A stretch of 9,741 bases of DNA from Firmicutes bacterium HGW-Firmicutes-10 (GCA_002841605.1 PHAF01000070.1:1-9741), one strand, 5' to 3'; positions 1-6,881 are shown, counted from the first letter of the stretch. Translations and numbers: made by a program. The notes: a model not told the origin generated them from the letters alone.

Positions 1-1
1 T

Positions 2-172
2 GAAGAAGGTAATCCTGAAAAGGATGCCCGCCTGTTCTTTGTACTAGCTGCAAAAGATGCGGATGAGCATATGGCTAATTTGGTTCGTTTGGTAGACATG
101 CTCTCAGATGAGGAATATGTTGAAAAACTGTTAAAAACTAAATCGTTGGAAGAGTTGAGATTGTTAGCTTAG
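2..172 (+). CDS. PTS sugar transporter EIIA component, C-terminal part (UlaC-like)
   Basis: The last 56 codons of a gene whose start lies before the window, ending in TAG. The visible protein (EEGNPEKDARLFFVLAAKD, then a helix DEHMANLVRLVDMLSDEEY and a KSLEEL tail) matches the C-terminal end of the mannitol/fructose/ascorbate-type EIIA domain: a central beta strand with alanines, then helices packing on the phosphotransfer core. In this family EIIA passes phosphate from HPr to EIIB in the cytoplasm. The phospho-accepting histidine would lie upstream, outside the window. The gene is 40 bases ahead of the EIIC gene and in the same operon, which makes it the likely ascorbate EIIA (UlaC). Family assignment is fairly safe; the ascorbate assignment comes from the neighbours. 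Confidence 0.8.
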   Translation, partial: EEGNPEKDARLFFVLAAKDADEHMANLVRLVDMLSDEEYVEKLLKTKSLEELRLLA

Positions 173-175
173 GAG

Positions 176-195
176 TAACAGAATTTATTCTGTTA
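176..195 (+). other. Intercistronic hairpin between EIIA and EIIC genes
   Basis: Arms TAACAGAA (176-183) and TTCTGTTA (188-195) are perfect complements around a TTTA loop. The T-run of a terminator is absent. The hairpin sits between the EIIA stop and the EIIC ribosome binding site. It could protect the mRNA or separate expression levels, or as DNA it could be a regulator site. What is seen is only the symmetry. Confidence 0.5.
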
Positions 196-212
196 AATAA
201 AAGGAGGATACT

Positions 213-1679
213 ATGGATATACTACTTCAGGTCTGGACGTATTTTGCACAAAACGTTCTGACCCAACCCGCTTACTTCATCGGCTTGATCGTTTTCCTCG
301 GTTATGCCCTACTCAAACGTCCGTTGTATGAGTCGTTTGCCGGTTTTATTAAAGCTACCGTCGGCTACTTGATTCTTCAAGTAGGTGCTGGTGGACTTGT
401 TGTCAATTTCCGTCCGATTTTGGTTGGATTGAAGGACAGATTTAATTTATCGGCAGTCGTTATCGACCCGTATTTCGGTCAAAACGCAGTAACTGCCGGT
501 TTGCCGGAAGTGTTTGGAAGAACATTTACGCAAGTCATGGTGCTGTTGCTTATTGCATTTGTGTTCAATATCATCTTGGTTATCTTCAAAAAATACACCA
601 AAGTCCGTTCGGTATTTACGACCGGTCATATCCAAGTTCAACAAGCATCCATTGCTTTCTGGATCGTGTTGTTTGCTTTCCCGCAATTGGGTGACACGGA
701 AGTATTGTTATTGATGGGTGTCTTGTTGGGTACGTATTGGGCCGTTGGTTCAAACATCACCATCGAGATGACTCAAGAATTAACGGAAGGCGGCGGTTTC
801 TGCGTCGGCCATCAACAAATGTTTGGTATCGCTTTGTTTAGTAAAATTGCTTCGAAAATGAAAAAAGAAGGCGACAAACGTTTGGAAGATATGACTTTCC
901 CAGGTTTCTTGTCCATCTTCAATGAAAACGTCGTAGCCACATCTGTATTGATGCTATTATTCTTCGGTATTATATTGGTTATTTTAGGTCAAGATTTCTT
1001 GGTTGCTAACAAATTCTTAGGCGAAGGAAAGAGTTTCTTCTTCTACATTATGACCACGGCCTTGAACTTTGCTGTATATCTTGCTATCCTTCAATTAGGC
1101 GTACGTATGTTCGTAGCTGAATTGACGCAGTCGTTCCAAGGTATTTCCACAAGATTGCTGCCTGGCGCTGTTCCGGGTATCGACTGTGCCGCAACTTATA
1201 CCTTCGGTTCTCCAAATGCAGTTACTCTTGGATTCTTGTTTGGTGCTTTGGGACAATTCGTTGCGATCGTGACATTGATCGTATTGAAGAGTCCGGTATT
1301 GATCATTGCCGGTTTCGTTCCGGTGTTCTTCGATAACGCTACGTTGGCAGTATTTGCCAATAATAAAGGCGGCGTAAAAGCAGCAGTTATCCTGACTTTC
1401 TGTGCTGGTTTGATCCAAGTCTTCGGTTCAGCGTTCATCGTTGAGTTCATTGGTTTGGCACCTTACGGCGGTTACTTAGGTATGTTTGACTGGGCAACCT
1501 TATGGCCGGTCATGACGATTGGTATGAAATATTTGAGTTACTTCGGACTTGCATTGTCGATCCTCGGCTTATTGGCAATTCCGCAAATTCAATATTATTT
1601 AAACAAAGACACGTATTTCTTGGTCACTGAAGATTATGATGCTTATGTTGCTTTAAAAGCAGAAAAAGCCAAAAAGTAG
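213..1679 (+). CDS. ulaA: PTS L-ascorbate transporter EIIC component, UlaA
   Basis: Integral membrane permease of the ascorbate-type PTS (SgaT/UlaA family): it moves L-ascorbate across the membrane for phosphorylation to L-ascorbate-6-phosphate by EIIB. The 488 residues are close to the family's usual 460-490. Recognisable stretches are QPAYFIGLIVFLGYALLKRP near 18-37, the DPYFGQNA segment at 85-92, TTGH at 136-139, GGGFCVGHQQM at 193-203, VRMFVAELTQSFQGIS at 297-312 and LPGAVPGIDCAATYTF at 316-331. Hydrophobic segments run throughout, with a short charged cytoplasmic tail (KAEKAKK). The ATG is set by AAGGAGG at 201-207. There is no fused EIIB domain; EIIB is the next gene, 38 bases on. Confidence 0.93.
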   Translation: MDILLQVWTYFAQNVLTQPAYFIGLIVFLGYALLKRPLYESFAGFIKATVGYLILQVGAGGLVVNFRPILVGLKDRFNLSAVVIDPYFGQNAVTAGLPEVFGRTFTQVMVLLLIAFVFNIILVIFKKYTKVRSVFTTGHIQVQQASIAFWIVLFAFPQLGDTEVLLLMGVLLGTYWAVGSNITIEMTQELTEGGGFCVGHQQMFGIALFSKIASKMKKEGDKRLEDMTFPGFLSIFNENVVATSVLMLLFFGIILVILGQDFLVANKFLGEGKSFFFYIMTTALNFAVYLAILQLGVRMFVAELTQSFQGISTRLLPGAVPGIDCAATYTFGSPNAVTLGFLFGALGQFVAIVTLIVLKSPVLIIAGFVPVFFDNATLAVFANNKGGVKAAVILTFCAGLIQVFGSAFIVEFIGLAPYGGYLGMFDWATLWPVMTIGMKYLSYFGLALSILGLLAIPQIQYYLNKDTYFLVTEDYDAYVALKAEKAKK

Positions 1680-1717
1680 AAAATAACAAAAAGACATTGT
1701 CTTAAGGAGGGTTATTC

Positions 1718-2011
1718 ATGTATAAAGTAATGGTAGCTTGTGGAAACGGAGCCGGTTCCAGTCTGATGATCAAATTAAAAGTAGAGAAAGTCATGAAGGA
1801 GATGGGTATCCAAATCACCAAAATGCACCACTGTGCTATTTCCGAAGGGAAGAGCAGTGCCACGCAGTATGATGTCGTTTTCTGTCCGCTAAACTTTGTG
1901 AGCATGTTTGACCGGGCTAAGGACAGTGGTGTCATTATTATTGGTTTAAAGAATATTTTATCCGAAAAAGAAATTGCTGAAAAAGTAATTGAAGCGGGCT
2001 TAAAGAAGTAG
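1718..2011 (+). CDS. ulaB: PTS L-ascorbate transporter EIIB component, UlaB
   Basis: Small cytoplasmic phosphocarrier of 97 residues, the usual size for a free-standing lactose/ascorbate-type EIIB. The N-terminus MYKVMVACGNGAGSS is the classic EIIB P-loop; Cys8 is the expected phosphocysteine that takes phosphate from EIIA and gives it to the incoming sugar at UlaA. The rest follows the Rossmann-like alternation of the family (VVFCPLNFV, GVIIIGLKN, then a C-terminal helix). AAGGAGGG at 1703-1710 fixes the start. It follows ulaA in the same operon and is followed at once by a strong terminator hairpin, so it closes the PTS part of the transcript. Confidence 0.92.
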   Translation: MYKVMVACGNGAGSSLMIKLKVEKVMKEMGIQITKMHHCAISEGKSSATQYDVVFCPLNFVSMFDRAKDSGVIIIGLKNILSEKEIAEKVIEAGLKK

Positions 2012-2044
2012 AATTACCGGAGCTTGTCTCCGGTAATTTTCTTT
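2012..2044 (+). terminator. Intra-operon rho-independent terminator after ulaB
   Basis: An 11-base-pair perfect stem, AATTACCGGAG (2012-2022) with CTCCGGTAATT (2028-2038), a CTTGT loop and a TTTTCTTT tail through 2044. It begins at the base after the ulaB stop. The next gene starts only 15 bases after the T-run, and I see no promoter in between, so the downstream genes probably depend on readthrough. Confidence 0.85.
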
Positions 2045-2058
2045 CAAGGAGAGAAAAA

Positions 2059-3093
2059 ATGGAAATTAAAAGAACTCATTTAGATGATATTTTTAAGTGT
2101 TATTCAACAACTGCTTTGGTTGCGGAAGGCGATTTAAAATTGCTGTTTGCCACTGAAGATAAAGGCCCGTGTTACAGTTACTCAGCTGCTGATTTGAGTA
2201 AGAAGGAAGTAGTTTGGGAAGGACCGGGCGGGACGATGTCAATTATCGAAATCCCCGGTAAATCCGGTGAGTTTCTGGCTGTCCAACAATTCTTTCCGAC
2301 GTTTAATGCTCCTGAATCACAAATCGTTTGGGGTAAATACGTGGATGGACAATGGGTGATCGAGAAGTTTATAGACTTACCTTATGTTCATCGTTTCGAT
2401 ATTTTGCATGTGGACGGTGTAAATTATTTCGTTGCCGGTACTTTATGCACATCGAAGAAAGATCGAGATGATTGGAGCGATCCAGGGAAGATTCTTGTGG
2501 GCATACTACCTGAAACAAATATTGGCACAATTGAGTTGATCAGCGTTCAAGATAAGCTGACGCGTCATCATGGTTATTCCCGTGGTTTTTGGAATGGGAA
2601 ACGCGCCGGATTCTTCACAGCGGATGAAGGTGTGTATGTGTTAACTCCGACGTCAGACCCAATTTCTGAGTGGAAAACCGAAAAGCTGTTAGACCGTCGT
2701 GTCAGTGATATTTCGGTATTCGATGTGGATGGCGATGGCGTAGATGAATTAGTTACGATCGAGCCGTTTCATGGCAATATGTTCTGTGTCAATAAGTTGA
2801 TTGACGGCGAATATAAGGTCGTTTACCAATATCCCAATGAAATTGACTTTGCTCATGTCGTTTGGGCGGGGTTGTTTAACGGAAAGCCGACGATTTTTGG
2901 TGGTGTTCGTCGTATGAATAAGGAATTGTTTATGATTCGCTATAATCAGGATACGAAGCAATATGATCTCACTGAAATTGAAAATGGCGGCGGTCCAAGC
3001 AATATATTTATCGTCAATCAACCGGATGGTGATTTGATTTTGTGTCCAAATCGTGAGAAGGGTGAAGCGATCGTTTACAAAGTGAAGGAGTAA
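2059..3093 (+). CDS. Uncharacterised beta-propeller-like (VCBS/FG-GAP-type) protein in the ula operon
   Basis: A 344-residue soluble protein without signal peptide or membrane segments, starting at an ATG with AAGGAGA at 2046-2052. Short strand-turn-strand units recur (for example VDGQWVIEKF, VDGVNYFVAGTL, LIDGEYKVVYQY, NGKPTIFGG). One segment, DVDGDGVDEL at 222-231, is the calcium-loop signature of VCBS/FG-GAP propeller repeats. Histidines recur in conserved-looking contexts (HRFDILHVDG 111-120, RHHGYSRG 169-176, EPFHGN 235-240, FAHVVWAG 264-271) and could form a metal-binding active site on the propeller face. The gene lies between the PTS and two pentulose-phosphate epimerase genes and ends 4 bases before the first. 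I do not recognise an assigned function. A cytoplasmic sugar-acid or lactone enzyme (lactonase, isomerase or dehydratase, as in other propeller enzymes such as SMP-30 or aldos-2-ulose dehydratase) is inference from context and fold. Confidence 0.75.
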   Translation: MEIKRTHLDDIFKCYSTTALVAEGDLKLLFATEDKGPCYSYSAADLSKKEVVWEGPGGTMSIIEIPGKSGEFLAVQQFFPTFNAPESQIVWGKYVDGQWVIEKFIDLPYVHRFDILHVDGVNYFVAGTLCTSKKDRDDWSDPGKILVGILPETNIGTIELISVQDKLTRHHGYSRGFWNGKRAGFFTADEGVYVLTPTSDPISEWKTEKLLDRRVSDISVFDVDGDGVDELVTIEPFHGNMFCVNKLIDGEYKVVYQYPNEIDFAHVVWAGLFNGKPTIFGGVRRMNKELFMIRYNQDTKQYDLTEIENGGGPSNIFIVNQPDGDLILCPNREKGEAIVYKVKE

Positions 3094-3097
3094 TGTC

Positions 3098-3787
3098 ATG
3101 TACGAAAAACTAAAAGCGGAATGCCTTGAGGCGAATCTGTTGTTGCCAAAGTATGGATTGATCACGTTCACTTGGGGTAATGTTTCTATCATCGATCGAA
3201 CACTTGGTGTTATCGCTATCAAACCTTCAGGTGTCAGTTATGAAGACATGAAAGCCGACGATATCGTCGTTTTGGATTTGGATGGAAATGTACTGGAGGG
3301 TAAGTTGCGTCCGTCTTCGGACACAGCGACTCATTTAAGATTGTATAAAGAATATCCCAACATGGGCGCTATCGTTCATACGCATTCGCGTTGGGCAACG
3401 ATTTTCGCTCAGGCCAAACGTGCGATTCCACCGTTAGGAACAACGCATGCCGATTATTTTTATGGAGAGATCCCGTGTACCCGTGAACTTTCTTCGAGCG
3501 AGATCAATGGCAGTTATGAATTGGAAACAGGAAATGTCATCGTTGAGACGATTGGCAATCATGATCCGCTACACTGTCCGGGTATTGTCGTAGCTTCTCA
3601 TGGTCCGTTTGCTTGGGGTAAAGATTCCAAAGATGCTGTGATGCATGCGGTGGTCATGGAAGAGGTTGCTATGATGGCTTGGCATGCGATGATGATGAAT
3701 CCATCCCTAGTCAAGGCGGATCAGGTTCTGTTGGATAAGCATTTTTTCCGTAAGCATGGACCCAATGCTTATTACGGTCAGAAATAG
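3098..3787 (+). CDS. ulaF: L-ribulose-5-phosphate 4-epimerase (UlaF/AraD family)
   Basis: Class II aldolase-fold, metal-dependent enzyme that interconverts L-ribulose-5-phosphate and D-xylulose-5-phosphate, the last step of ascorbate breakdown before the pentose phosphate pathway. The 229 residues match the family length. Visible signatures: TWGNVS at 25-30, IKPSGVSY at 41-48 (phosphate binding), SSDTATHL with Asp75, the metal-binding pair His94 and His96 in IVHTHSRWA, Asp119 in THADYFYGEIPCT, the third metal ligand His168 in ASHGPFAWG, and the C-terminal KHGPNAYYGQ with the tyrosine that acts as acid/base in AraD (here Tyr225 or 226). GAAGGAG at 3084-3090 sets the start. AraD of the arabinose pathway is the same reaction; the neighbouring ulaE and PTS genes favour the Ula role. 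Confidence 0.92.
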   Translation: MYEKLKAECLEANLLLPKYGLITFTWGNVSIIDRTLGVIAIKPSGVSYEDMKADDIVVLDLDGNVLEGKLRPSSDTATHLRLYKEYPNMGAIVHTHSRWATIFAQAKRAIPPLGTTHADYFYGEIPCTRELSSSEINGSYELETGNVIVETIGNHDPLHCPGIVVASHGPFAWGKDSKDAVMHAVVMEEVAMMAWHAMMMNPSLVKADQVLLDKHFFRKHGPNAYYGQK

Positions 3788-3788
3788 T

Positions 3789-4628
3789 ATGAAGAAGTAT
3801 CAATTGGGGCTCTATGAGAAGGCAATGCCTTCAAGTTGGAGTTGGCTCGAGAAGCTTTCCGCCGCAAAAGAAACGGGATTTGATTTTCTTGAAATCAGTA
3901 TTGATGAAACCGATGAGAAGTTAAGTCGTCTCAACAATAAAAAAGAGCTCGACAATATTAAAAAAGCAATGGAAATCACCGGATTTCCGATTCGCACGAT
4001 GTGTCTGAGTGGTCATCGTAAGTATCCGTTGGGATCCAATGATGAACATATCGTAACTCGCAGTCTTGAAATCATGGAACATGCGATCGATCTGGCGGAT
4101 CAGTTAGGCATCCGGATCATTCAGTTAGCGGGGTATGATGTTTATTATGAAGAGGGTAGTGATGTCACCAGAGAACGTTTTGAAAGAAATCTTCGTTTGG
4201 TTGTGGAAATGGCATCAAAGAAAAGTGTAGTCTTGGGTTTTGAGACGATGGAAACCGCGTTTATGGATACGGTAACCAAAGCGATGAACTATGTAGAAAT
4301 CATTGATTCGCCTTATCTTCAGGTATATCCCGATATCGGAAATCTGACGAATGCCTCGAAGTTATATGGTCATGATGTCTTAGAAGATATTCATCGTGGA
4401 AAAGGGCATATTTGTGCAACGCATATCAAAGAGACAATCGTCGGTCATTATCGCGAGATTCCCTTCGGAACAGGACACGTGGATTTTCATGCATGCATAT
4501 CGACTTGTTGGAAGTTGGGTGTACGTATGTTTACGGCAGAATTTTGGTATGATAAAAATACCGATGCGATGGAAGTGTTGAAATACAATCAGCAATTTGT
4601 ATCTCAACGGATTGAAGAAAGCGCCTAG
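3789..4628 (+). CDS. ulaE: L-xylulose-5-phosphate 3-epimerase UlaE (UlaE/SgbU family)
   Basis: TIM-barrel sugar-phosphate epimerase that converts L-xylulose-5-phosphate to L-ribulose-5-phosphate, feeding the 4-epimerase encoded just upstream. From the ATG at 3789 the protein has 279 residues and opens MKKYQLGLYEKAMPSSWSWL, like E. coli UlaE. Family motifs include GFDFLEISIDETDEKLSRL (30-48), MCLSGHRKYPLGS (71-83), IRIIQLAGYDVYYEE (108-122), VYPDIGNL (179-186) and GTGHVDF (227-233). The expected metal ligands are Glu152, Asp182, His212 and Glu251. An upstream in-frame ATG at 3756 would add 11 residues overlapping ulaF; family alignment favours 3789, one base after the ulaF stop. There is no good ribosome binding site, so translation is probably coupled to ulaF. 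The stop codon lies inside the loop of the following terminator. Confidence 0.93.
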   Translation: MKKYQLGLYEKAMPSSWSWLEKLSAAKETGFDFLEISIDETDEKLSRLNNKKELDNIKKAMEITGFPIRTMCLSGHRKYPLGSNDEHIVTRSLEIMEHAIDLADQLGIRIIQLAGYDVYYEEGSDVTRERFERNLRLVVEMASKKSVVLGFETMETAFMDTVTKAMNYVEIIDSPYLQVYPDIGNLTNASKLYGHDVLEDIHRGKGHICATHIKETIVGHYREIPFGTGHVDFHACISTCWKLGVRMFTAEFWYDKNTDAMEVLKYNQQFVSQRIEESA

Positions 4629-4638
4629 CGCTTTTTTT
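4618..4638 (+). terminator. Rho-independent terminator of the ula operon
   Basis: Stem AAAGCGC (4618-4624) and GCGCTTT (4628-4634) around a CTA loop, with a run of seven T ending at 4638. The ulaE stop TAG (4626-4628) straddles the loop and the first base of the descending arm, so the terminator is built into the last ulaE codons. Confidence 0.85.
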
Positions 4639-4644
4639 GTGAGA

Positions 4645-4655
4645 TATGTTAAAAT
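4645..4655 (+). promoter_or_regulatory. Extended -10 promoter for the radical SAM gene
   Basis: TATGTTAAAAT contains TGTTAAAAT, a TGn extended -10 hexamer (TAAAAT, 4650-4655). No convincing -35 box is visible where it would overlap the terminator, which is tolerated for extended -10 promoters. Transcription would start near 4662, leaving only about 10 bases before the GTG start, enough for the AGGTGA at 4662-4667. Inference from motif and position. Confidence 0.5.
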
Positions 4656-4671
4656 GTGCGTAGGTGATCTT

Positions 4672-5760
4672 GTGAAGAATTACAGTTATTTGATTAAGCC
4701 GGCATCGTCATTGTGTAATTACGGTTGTTCGTATTGTTTTTACCATGATGTTGCGGATCACCGTGAAGTCAGAAGTTCGGGGATCATGTCGGATGAAATC
4801 ATGGTTGCATTGATATCGAATGCGTTAAACGTTGAGGATGGCTCGATGATCACGTTTGCTTTTCAAGGCGGTGAGCCGACATTGGCGGCTTTGGCATATT
4901 TCAGAAATTTCATTTCTCAGGTTGAAAATGAAAAGAAATCTTCACAGAAAGTTCAGTATGCGATTCAGACCAATGGTTCGCTCATTGATCAAGAGTGGTG
5001 TGACTTTCTTTTTGAGAATAAGTTCTTGGTTGGTTTGTCGTTGGATGGATATCGTAAAAATCATGATTTATTCCGTATGACCCGTCAACATCAGCCTACA
5101 TATGAAAGAGTCATGGAGTCACTCGCATTACTCAAGGCGAATCATATTGATTTCAATATTCTGACAGTACTTACTAGTGAGTTGTCCAAACATCCCAAAG
5201 AGCTGTATGATTTCTATAAGGAACATGATTATCGTTTTGTTCAGTTGATTCCGTGTCTGCCGGGGTTGGATGGCGAAGAGAATACCCATGCTCTTAAACC
5301 AAGTGAGTTCGCGTCTTTTTATAAAGACTTTTATACATTCTGGCTCGAAGATTATAGAAAAGGGCACTATATCAGCGTCTCACTGTTTGACAATATCATT
5401 CCGATGTTTCGGGGATTTCCCCCTCAGCAATGCGGGATGTTGGGTTTCTGTTCACCTCAATATGTCGTTGAGGCAGATGGCAATGTCTATCCTTGTGATT
5501 TCTATGTGTTGGATCAATATATCAGTGGCAATGTGCGTTCGCATTCGTTTGATCAGATAAAGAACTCTCAGATAATGAACGATTTCTTAAAAGAGGATAA
5601 GCGGATATCAGTTTTGTGCAAAGATTGTAAATTCAAGAATTTATGTCATGGCAATTGCAAGCGATTGAATATCACGTATTTTGATGATGATAGGTGTGGT
5701 TACAAGGAATTTTTGGAGTTTGCGCATGTTTCCATGATGGAAATTGCGAAAGACATATAA
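4672..5760 (+). CDS. Radical SAM anaerobic sulfatase-maturating enzyme homologue (anSME, SPASM domain)
   Basis: Radical SAM enzyme; characterised relatives oxidise a Cys or Ser of a sulfatase to the catalytic formylglycine under anaerobic conditions. From the GTG at 4672 it has 362 residues, opening MKNYSYLIKPASSLCNYGC as in Clostridium anSME. The SAM/4Fe-4S motif is Cys15, Cys19, Cys22; QGGEPT is at 65-70. The SPASM region has Cys254, Cys260, Cys275, Cys316, Cys319, Cys325, Cys329 and Cys342, enough for two auxiliary clusters. YPCDFYVLD places Asp276 where the catalytic aspartate of the family sits. Longer starts exist (ATG 4597 and 4654), but they lie in or next to the terminator and promoter; AGGTGA at 4662-4667 and family alignment favour GTG. 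No sulfatase gene is nearby, so the substrate is encoded elsewhere or differs. Peptide-maturing SPASM relatives are an alternative, less likely given the strong anSME match. Confidence 0.88.
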   Translation: MKNYSYLIKPASSLCNYGCSYCFYHDVADHREVRSSGIMSDEIMVALISNALNVEDGSMITFAFQGGEPTLAALAYFRNFISQVENEKKSSQKVQYAIQTNGSLIDQEWCDFLFENKFLVGLSLDGYRKNHDLFRMTRQHQPTYERVMESLALLKANHIDFNILTVLTSELSKHPKELYDFYKEHDYRFVQLIPCLPGLDGEENTHALKPSEFASFYKDFYTFWLEDYRKGHYISVSLFDNIIPMFRGFPPQQCGMLGFCSPQYVVEADGNVYPCDFYVLDQYISGNVRSHSFDQIKNSQIMNDFLKEDKRISVLCKDCKFKNLCHGNCKRLNITYFDDDRCGYKEFLEFAHVSMMEIAKDI

Positions 5761-5777
5761 AGAAAGGATCGAATGTT

Positions 5778-6017
5778 ATGTCAAAACGGGTTGTGAAAGT
5801 TGTATTAGCGGTGGTTTTGATTTTGGTCTTGGCATTTGTGGGGTTAGTTTTCGGTACGGTGACTGGAATGAACATCGGGGGCAACTATTTTACAAGCTTC
5901 GAATTTATGGGAGCAAGAGGTTACGAGGCAACCGGAATCATCGGATCCTTTGTCGGTGTAACATTGGGCTTACTGGCGGGGATCATTTTGGCTCGATTAA
6001 TTCTTAAAAAGAAGTAA
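5778..6017 (+). CDS. Small two-helix membrane protein of unknown function
   Basis: A 79-residue protein beginning MSKRVVKVVLAVVLILVLAF. It has two hydrophobic segments: about residues 6-30 (valine/leucine rich) and about 53-74 (ATGIIGSFVGVTLGLLAGIILA), the second with glycines spaced as in helix-packing or glycine-zipper segments. Between them lies a short loop (GGNYFTSFEFMGARGYE). Lys/Arg at both ends suggests both termini face the cytoplasm. The ATG at 5778 has GAAAGGA at 5762-5768. It starts 17 bases after the radical SAM gene, so the two are probably co-transcribed. No Cys is present and no C/S-x-P/A-x-R sulfatase-type motif, so it is not an obvious maturase substrate. Not recognised as a named family. 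Confidence 0.7.
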   Translation: MSKRVVKVVLAVVLILVLAFVGLVFGTVTGMNIGGNYFTSFEFMGARGYEATGIIGSFVGVTLGLLAGIILARLILKKK

Positions 6018-6020
6018 CGA

Positions 6021-6043
6021 AAAGAAAACAGTCTTTCGACTGT
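6021..6043 (-). terminator. Terminator of rlmA (- strand), possibly shared
   Basis: Read on the - strand: ACAGTC, a GAAA tetraloop, GACTGT, then TTTTCTTTTC. Stem positions are 6038-6043 and 6028-6033. It overlaps the last base of the rlmA stop codon. On the + strand the same hairpin follows the 79-residue gene by about 10 bases but lacks a T-run, so termination there would be weaker. Confidence 0.75.
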
Positions 6044-6834
6044 CAGATTTGCTTTTGATATGTTTCAATGATGAACTTGGCGGTAACCGTCAGGTTTTCT
6101 TTTTCTTCAATTCGCACTTTTCCTTTGGGTGCTGTTCGAAATCCATATGGGGTCATGTTAAATAAATGAGTGATGTCCGGCTGAACGAGGTCGAGTGTGA
6201 AAGAAAATTCTTTCTGATCAACAAGCTTCAATTTAGAATGTGACAGCGATTTATGCTCGTGTCGAACGAGAGTATCATATGCTACTGCCTTAAGTTCTAG
6301 CAGATGCTCGGGGTGAGCACTGATGACCAATAGAATTCCACTCTCACTCAGTACTCTATGAAACTCTTCTTCATCGATCGGCGCAAACAGTGATGTTATC
6401 ATATCCGAAGAATTGTTTCTATAGGGTAGTCGATTGACAGAGCTCACGCAATAGTGAATGTCACGATCTTGTTTGGCAGCTTTTTCGACCGCTTCTTTAG
6501 AAATGTCAAAGCCATAAACCTGACATGTCGGATTTTCTTTTTTAATGGCATGTGTATAATATCCTTCTCCGCATCCGGCATCAATCAGACTCGAAGGATG
6601 ATGTGAAGCTATGATTTCATTCACTTGATTTGCCAAGGGTAAATAAAAGTCTTTGCTTAGAAAATTTCTGCGGGCATCGATTTGAGTGGGATGATCGCCG
6701 CGGAAGATCGTTTGATTTTTGAGAAGGAAGTTAAAATAACCGCTCTTGGCACGGTCAAAATTGTGTTTGCTCACACAAAGAGCGCTTTTTTCCAAAACAG
6801 TGAGGGGTTGATTGCATATCGGACATCGGTACAT
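6043..6834 (-). CDS. rlmA: 23S rRNA (guanine-N1)-methyltransferase, RlmA family
   Basis: SAM-dependent enzyme that methylates N1 of a guanine in helix 35 of 23S rRNA: G745 for RlmA(I) of Gram-negatives, G748 for RlmA(II)/TlrB of Gram-positives. The latter is expected here, and in other species affects tylosin or telithromycin response. From ATG 6834 it has 263 residues. The N-terminal zinc site is Cys4, Cys7, Cys20, His24 (CPIC...CVSKH), then FDRAKSGYFNFLL and ARRNFL as in E. coli RlmA. The SAM-binding motif I is DAGCGEG at 85-91, followed by the Rossmann core and a GFRTAP C-terminal segment. A GTG three codons earlier (6843) is in frame, but it falls inside the AGGTGA ribosome binding site, so the ATG is preferred. 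Its promoter overlaps that of the divergent rlmCD gene. Confidence 0.9.
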   Translation of the reverse strand: MYRCPICNQPLTVLEKSALCVSKHNFDRAKSGYFNFLLKNQTIFRGDHPTQIDARRNFLSKDFYLPLANQVNEIIASHHPSSLIDAGCGEGYYTHAIKKENPTCQVYGFDISKEAVEKAAKQDRDIHYCVSSVNRLPYRNNSSDMITSLFAPIDEEEFHRVLSESGILLVISAHPEHLLELKAVAYDTLVRHEHKSLSHSKLKLVDQKEFSFTLDLVQPDITHLFNMTPYGFRTAPKGKVRIEEKENLTVTAKFIIETYQKQI

Positions 6835-6857
6835 AGTGTTCACCTAGTTTCCATCCT

Positions 6858-6863
6858 ATTATA
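6858..6863 (-). promoter_or_regulatory. Promoter -10 for rlmA
   Basis: Perfect TATAAT on the - strand, about 24 bases before the rlmA ATG. A weak -35 candidate (TTGTAT at 6884-6889, 20-base spacing, or TATCAT at 17) overlaps the -10 of the opposite promoter. Confidence 0.6.
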
Positions 6864-6881
6864 GCATCGCTTTCGACTCTA

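Noticed and set aside
1691..1703. Small hairpin AAGAC-ATT-GTCTT before ulaB as a terminator.
   Set aside because: It has only five weak base pairs and is followed by the ribosome binding site, not by a T-run.
3756..3788. Earlier ATG for ulaE overlapping ulaF.
   Set aside because: The extra 11 residues are out-of-frame translation of the conserved ulaF end, while family proteins begin at the LGLYEKA region.
4597..4671. Longer N-terminus of the radical SAM gene (starts at 4597 or 4654).
   Set aside because: The extension is translated from the ulaE terminator and the promoter region and does not resemble family N-termini; the GTG at 4672 aligns and has a ribosome binding site.
5778..6017. The 79-residue membrane protein as a peptide substrate of the radical SAM enzyme.
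   Set aside because: It has no Cys, no C/S-x-P/A-x-R motif and no leader/core layout, and reads as a plain two-helix membrane protein.
6835..6843. GTG start for rlmA adding three residues.
   Set aside because: The GTG lies within the AGGTGA that best serves as ribosome binding site for the ATG at 6834, though it cannot be fully excluded.
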